Below the pieces are notes generated by a model that was given only the letters and a program-made list of their open reading frames with translations, was not told where the DNA came from and ran no database searches. From NCBI RefSeq assembly GCF_013328205.1, contig NZ_JABULH010000001.1, forward strand, positions 883,610-947,609: a stretch of 64,000 bases of DNA, in the 5' to 3' direction. The DNA is from Sphingomonas hominis (lineage in GTDB: Bacteria; Pseudomonadota; Alphaproteobacteria; Sphingomonadales; Sphingomonadaceae). The translations under genes and the position numbers were made by a program. Positions 62,424 to 64,000 of this stretch are shown here, piece by piece (the stretch's first letter is position 1; the number at the start of each line of letters is the position of its first letter).

Positions 62424-62738
62424 AATCATATTCCTTCCGGTTAAGCCGCTGGGAAGCGTGTGACGCGTACAGGCTATAAGCCCGGCGCACCGGTTGTTGA
62501 TGCTTCCCATGTGGGATTGAGGACGTCGTGCATAGCGGCAGCCTCAGCAACCTTCAACGCCTCATTTGTCCTTGACGTGAGAACGTAGTGGGAACATACG
62601 TCGGAACAGACCAAGAACCTGATGTGCTAACACGCAAGTACCTGCAGAATCGTCCGATTCGGGCGTGTCGGCGGGAACCGATCGTATGGAACGAAGGTTG
62701 GCGGACGTTGGGTTCGCGTAAGGGTGAGGGAGGCGAAC
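62424..62738. other. Non-coding divergent region between rpsB and the small orphan gene
   Basis: 315 bp without a convincing gene. It contains the rpsB promoter candidate (62529-62557), an rpsB leader of roughly 100 nt, and the upstream region of the small gene with its AGGGAGG ribosome site at about 62727-62733. Confidence 0.55.
62529..62557 (-). promoter_or_regulatory. rpsB: Likely promoter of rpsB
   Basis: On the minus strand TTGAAG (62552-62557) and TATGCA (62529-62534) are separated by exactly 17 bp and lie about 105 bp before the rpsB start codon. Confidence 0.55.
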
Positions 62739-62972
62739 ATGCTGCTCGTACTTGATATTCTGATATTTGGTGGTGCCGCGGTCGGTGCGGTGTACACTCT
62801 CGGAGCGACGCTCGCGCCGAACGCCGGCAGGATATTGGACGCGCTGGCGGGACGTCCGCAGCCGCAGTTCCAGCCGCTGGCAACGCTCGTACGCGCCGAG
62901 AACCGTATTGCCGTGCGCCGCTGGTCATCAGCCTCTACGCGCCCTCAATATCGTTTCCGCGAAGCCGCTTGA
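62739..62972 (+). CDS. Small protein of unknown function with one N-terminal membrane helix
   Basis: 77 residues from ATG 62739, preceded by a strong AGGGAGG ribosome site. Residues 1-25 ([21 protein letters not shown]) form a likely membrane anchor. The rest is Arg/Gln/Ala-rich and hydrophilic. No family is recognised. Its last 38 bp overlap the 3' end of pssA on the other strand. Confidence 0.55.
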   Translation: MLLVLDILIFGGAAVGAVYTLGATLAPNAGRILDALAGRPQPQFQPLATLVRAENRIAVRRWSSASTRPQYRFREAA

Positions 62973-63711
62973 CCCGTGCGTAGCTCGCGATGCTGAACGG
63001 TAGCGCGAGCAGGTAGGCCAGGCTGAGTAGTGAAACCGTCTCCCATGGTGCGGAGACGGCAGCCGCGCCGACCACGACCACGACGGCGATGGCCTCGAAG
63101 CGAACGTTCCGACGTAGCCGCAACGACGACCAGGAAAAGGTCGCGACGCTCGACACCATCAGAATAGCGATGAACACCGTCCAAGGCGCGACGAGGTAGG
63201 GCGAACGGAATATCGCCTTGTCGGTCGCAAACCATAGGAACATCGGTAGCAGCGACAGTCCGGCGCCTGCCGGCGCCGGTGCGCCGGTCAGAAATCCCGC
63301 AGACTTGTGTGGCTGATCGTCGGCATCGATCGCCGCGTTGAAGCGCGCGAGACGCAGGGCGCAGAATACGGCGAGCATCAATGATGCCGTCCAGCCGAAA
63401 CGCGGCAGCGACGACAACGACCAGAGATACAGGATCAACGCCGGCGACACACCGAACGAGATCGCGTCGCTGAGCGAGTCGAGTTCGGCCCCGAACCGGC
63501 TCTCGCCGCGCAACATGCGGGCAACGCGACCGTCGAGCCCGTCAAGCACACCTGCCAGCAACACCATCGCTACGGCGAGCATCCAATGCTGCTGAAGCGC
63601 GAAACGGATGCCCGACAGTCCCGAACATAAGGCCAGCGCGGTGACCGCGTTGGGTGCAACCGCACGAAGCGGCAGGCCACGAGGGCGGCGAAGCGGACGA
63701 GCGGCGCGCAT
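62935..63711 (-). CDS. pssA: CDP-diacylglycerol-serine O-phosphatidyltransferase
   Basis: 258 residues from ATG 63711, with about seven or eight hydrophobic segments. The CDP-alcohol phosphotransferase motif DG(x2)AR(x8)G(x3)D(x3)D is complete in [20 protein letters not shown] followed by SLSD. It makes phosphatidylserine from CDP-diacylglycerol (from CdsA) and serine. It starts 2 bp after the psd stop, so psd-pssA form an operon for phosphatidylethanolamine synthesis. Confidence 0.94.
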   Translation of the reverse strand: MRAARPLRRPRGLPLRAVAPNAVTALALCSGLSGIRFALQQHWMLAVAMVLLAGVLDGLDGRVARMLRGESRFGAELDSLSDAISFGVSPALILYLWSLSSLPRFGWTASLMLAVFCALRLARFNAAIDADDQPHKSAGFLTGAPAPAGAGLSLLPMFLWFATDKAIFRSPYLVAPWTVFIAILMVSSVATFSWSSLRLRRNVRFEAIAVVVVVGAAAVSAPWETVSLLSLAYLLALPFSIASYARVKRLRGNDIEGA

Positions 63712-63713
63712 GG

Positions 63714-64000
63714 TTACTGTGCAATCCCTGTAACGGGCGTGCCGGCGAACCGGCCAAGCACCGTCTCGCCCGCGATCGCGCGCTGTCCTAGTGCCACCTG
63801 CGGCACGCAACCTTCGGGTAGGAACACGTCAACGCGGCTGCCGAAACGGATCAGGCCGACCCGCTGACCGACCGCGACGATATCGCCGACTTTGACGAAA
63901 CCAACGATCCGCCGCGCCACCAGCCCCGCAATCTGCGTGAATCCGATGCGCCGCCCGTCGTGCCCCTCCACTACGAAATGCTGCCGCTCATTCTCCTCCG
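63714..64000 (-). CDS. psd: Phosphatidylserine decarboxylase (C-terminal part, runs off right edge)
   Basis: The last 95 codons or so are visible. They include [14 protein letters not shown], then [27 protein letters not shown]. The G-S in RFGSRVD is the self-cleavage site that creates the pyruvoyl group, as in the short (Psd-A type) enzymes. It decarboxylates phosphatidylserine to phosphatidylethanolamine. The upstream part is outside the window. Confidence 0.93.
   Translation of the reverse strand, partial: EENERQHFVVEGHDGRRIGFTQIAGLVARRIVGFVKVGDIVAVGQRVGLIRFGSRVDVFLPEGCVPQVALGQRAIAGETVLGRFAGTPVTGIAQ

Noticed and set aside
1-64000. CRISPR arrays, toxin-antitoxin pairs, prophage or secretion-system genes
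   Set aside because: No regularly spaced repeats, no cas genes and no phage structural genes were seen; the RatA-like name at 27983-28477 does not imply a toxin here.

Overview
The window is a GC-rich chromosomal segment of an alphaproteobacterium, most likely Sphingomonas or a close Sphingomonadales relative. The evidence is gene order (aroA-cmk-rpsA-ihfB; dusB-ntrBC-ntrYX-hfq-hflX; rpsB-tsf-pyrH-frr-uppS-cdsA-dxr-rseP-bamA-ompH-fabZ), a fused ispDF, a doubled Hfq, and the absence of lpxD/lpxA/lpxB beside bamA-ompH-fabZ. The last point fits bacteria that make glycosphingolipids instead of LPS. Genes are packed tightly, many joined by 4-bp or 1-bp stop/start overlaps.

Left part (1-9.5 kb): the 5' end of rimO, a DOMON-like gene coupled to namZ, a DUF4112 gene, an orphan substrate-binding lipoprotein whose start codon overlaps the CCA end of tRNA-Leu, then ihfB, rpsA, cmk and aroA. 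A small zinc-ribbon/acidic-tail protein and tRNA-Ala follow. 9.5-15.2 kb is the main accessory block: a glucose-fructose-oxidoreductase-like enzyme, a GH3 beta-glucosidase, a gluconolactonase-like protein and, convergent to them, a carbohydrate-esterase-like hydrolase. All four have twin-arginine signals. They look like a periplasmic route from beta-glucosides to sugar acids.

15.4-30.6 kb holds a PAS/GGDEF diguanylate cyclase, a DHH phosphoesterase, a membrane metallophosphoesterase, a DUF885 peptidase, an I78-type inhibitor lipoprotein coupled to RNase D, aspS, an amino-acid permease, carbonic anhydrase, lipA, a RatA/Coq10-like gene, a CinA-type amidase and ispDF. 30.7-39.8 kb is the nitrogen-control/RNA-chaperone block: dusB, ntrB, ntrC, ntrY, ntrX, tandem hfq and hflX.

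39.8-50.4 kb reads leftward: mltB, an RlpA/SPOR protein, a D-Ala-D-Ala carboxypeptidase, tmk, holB, metG, tatD, an MBL hydrolase, a 50-residue membrane protein and mazG. A 1740-bp ISNCY/IS1202-like element (TGT...ACA ends, 5-bp target duplication) sits between the 50-residue gene and mazG. 50.4-64 kb holds tRNA-Ser, a PilZ gene and rpmE, then the long leftward cell-envelope/translation cluster ending in rpsB, a small orphan gene, and pssA-psd (psd runs off the right edge). No CRISPR array, rRNA operon, integrase or phage genes were seen. All calls come from reading the sequence; no database search was run.
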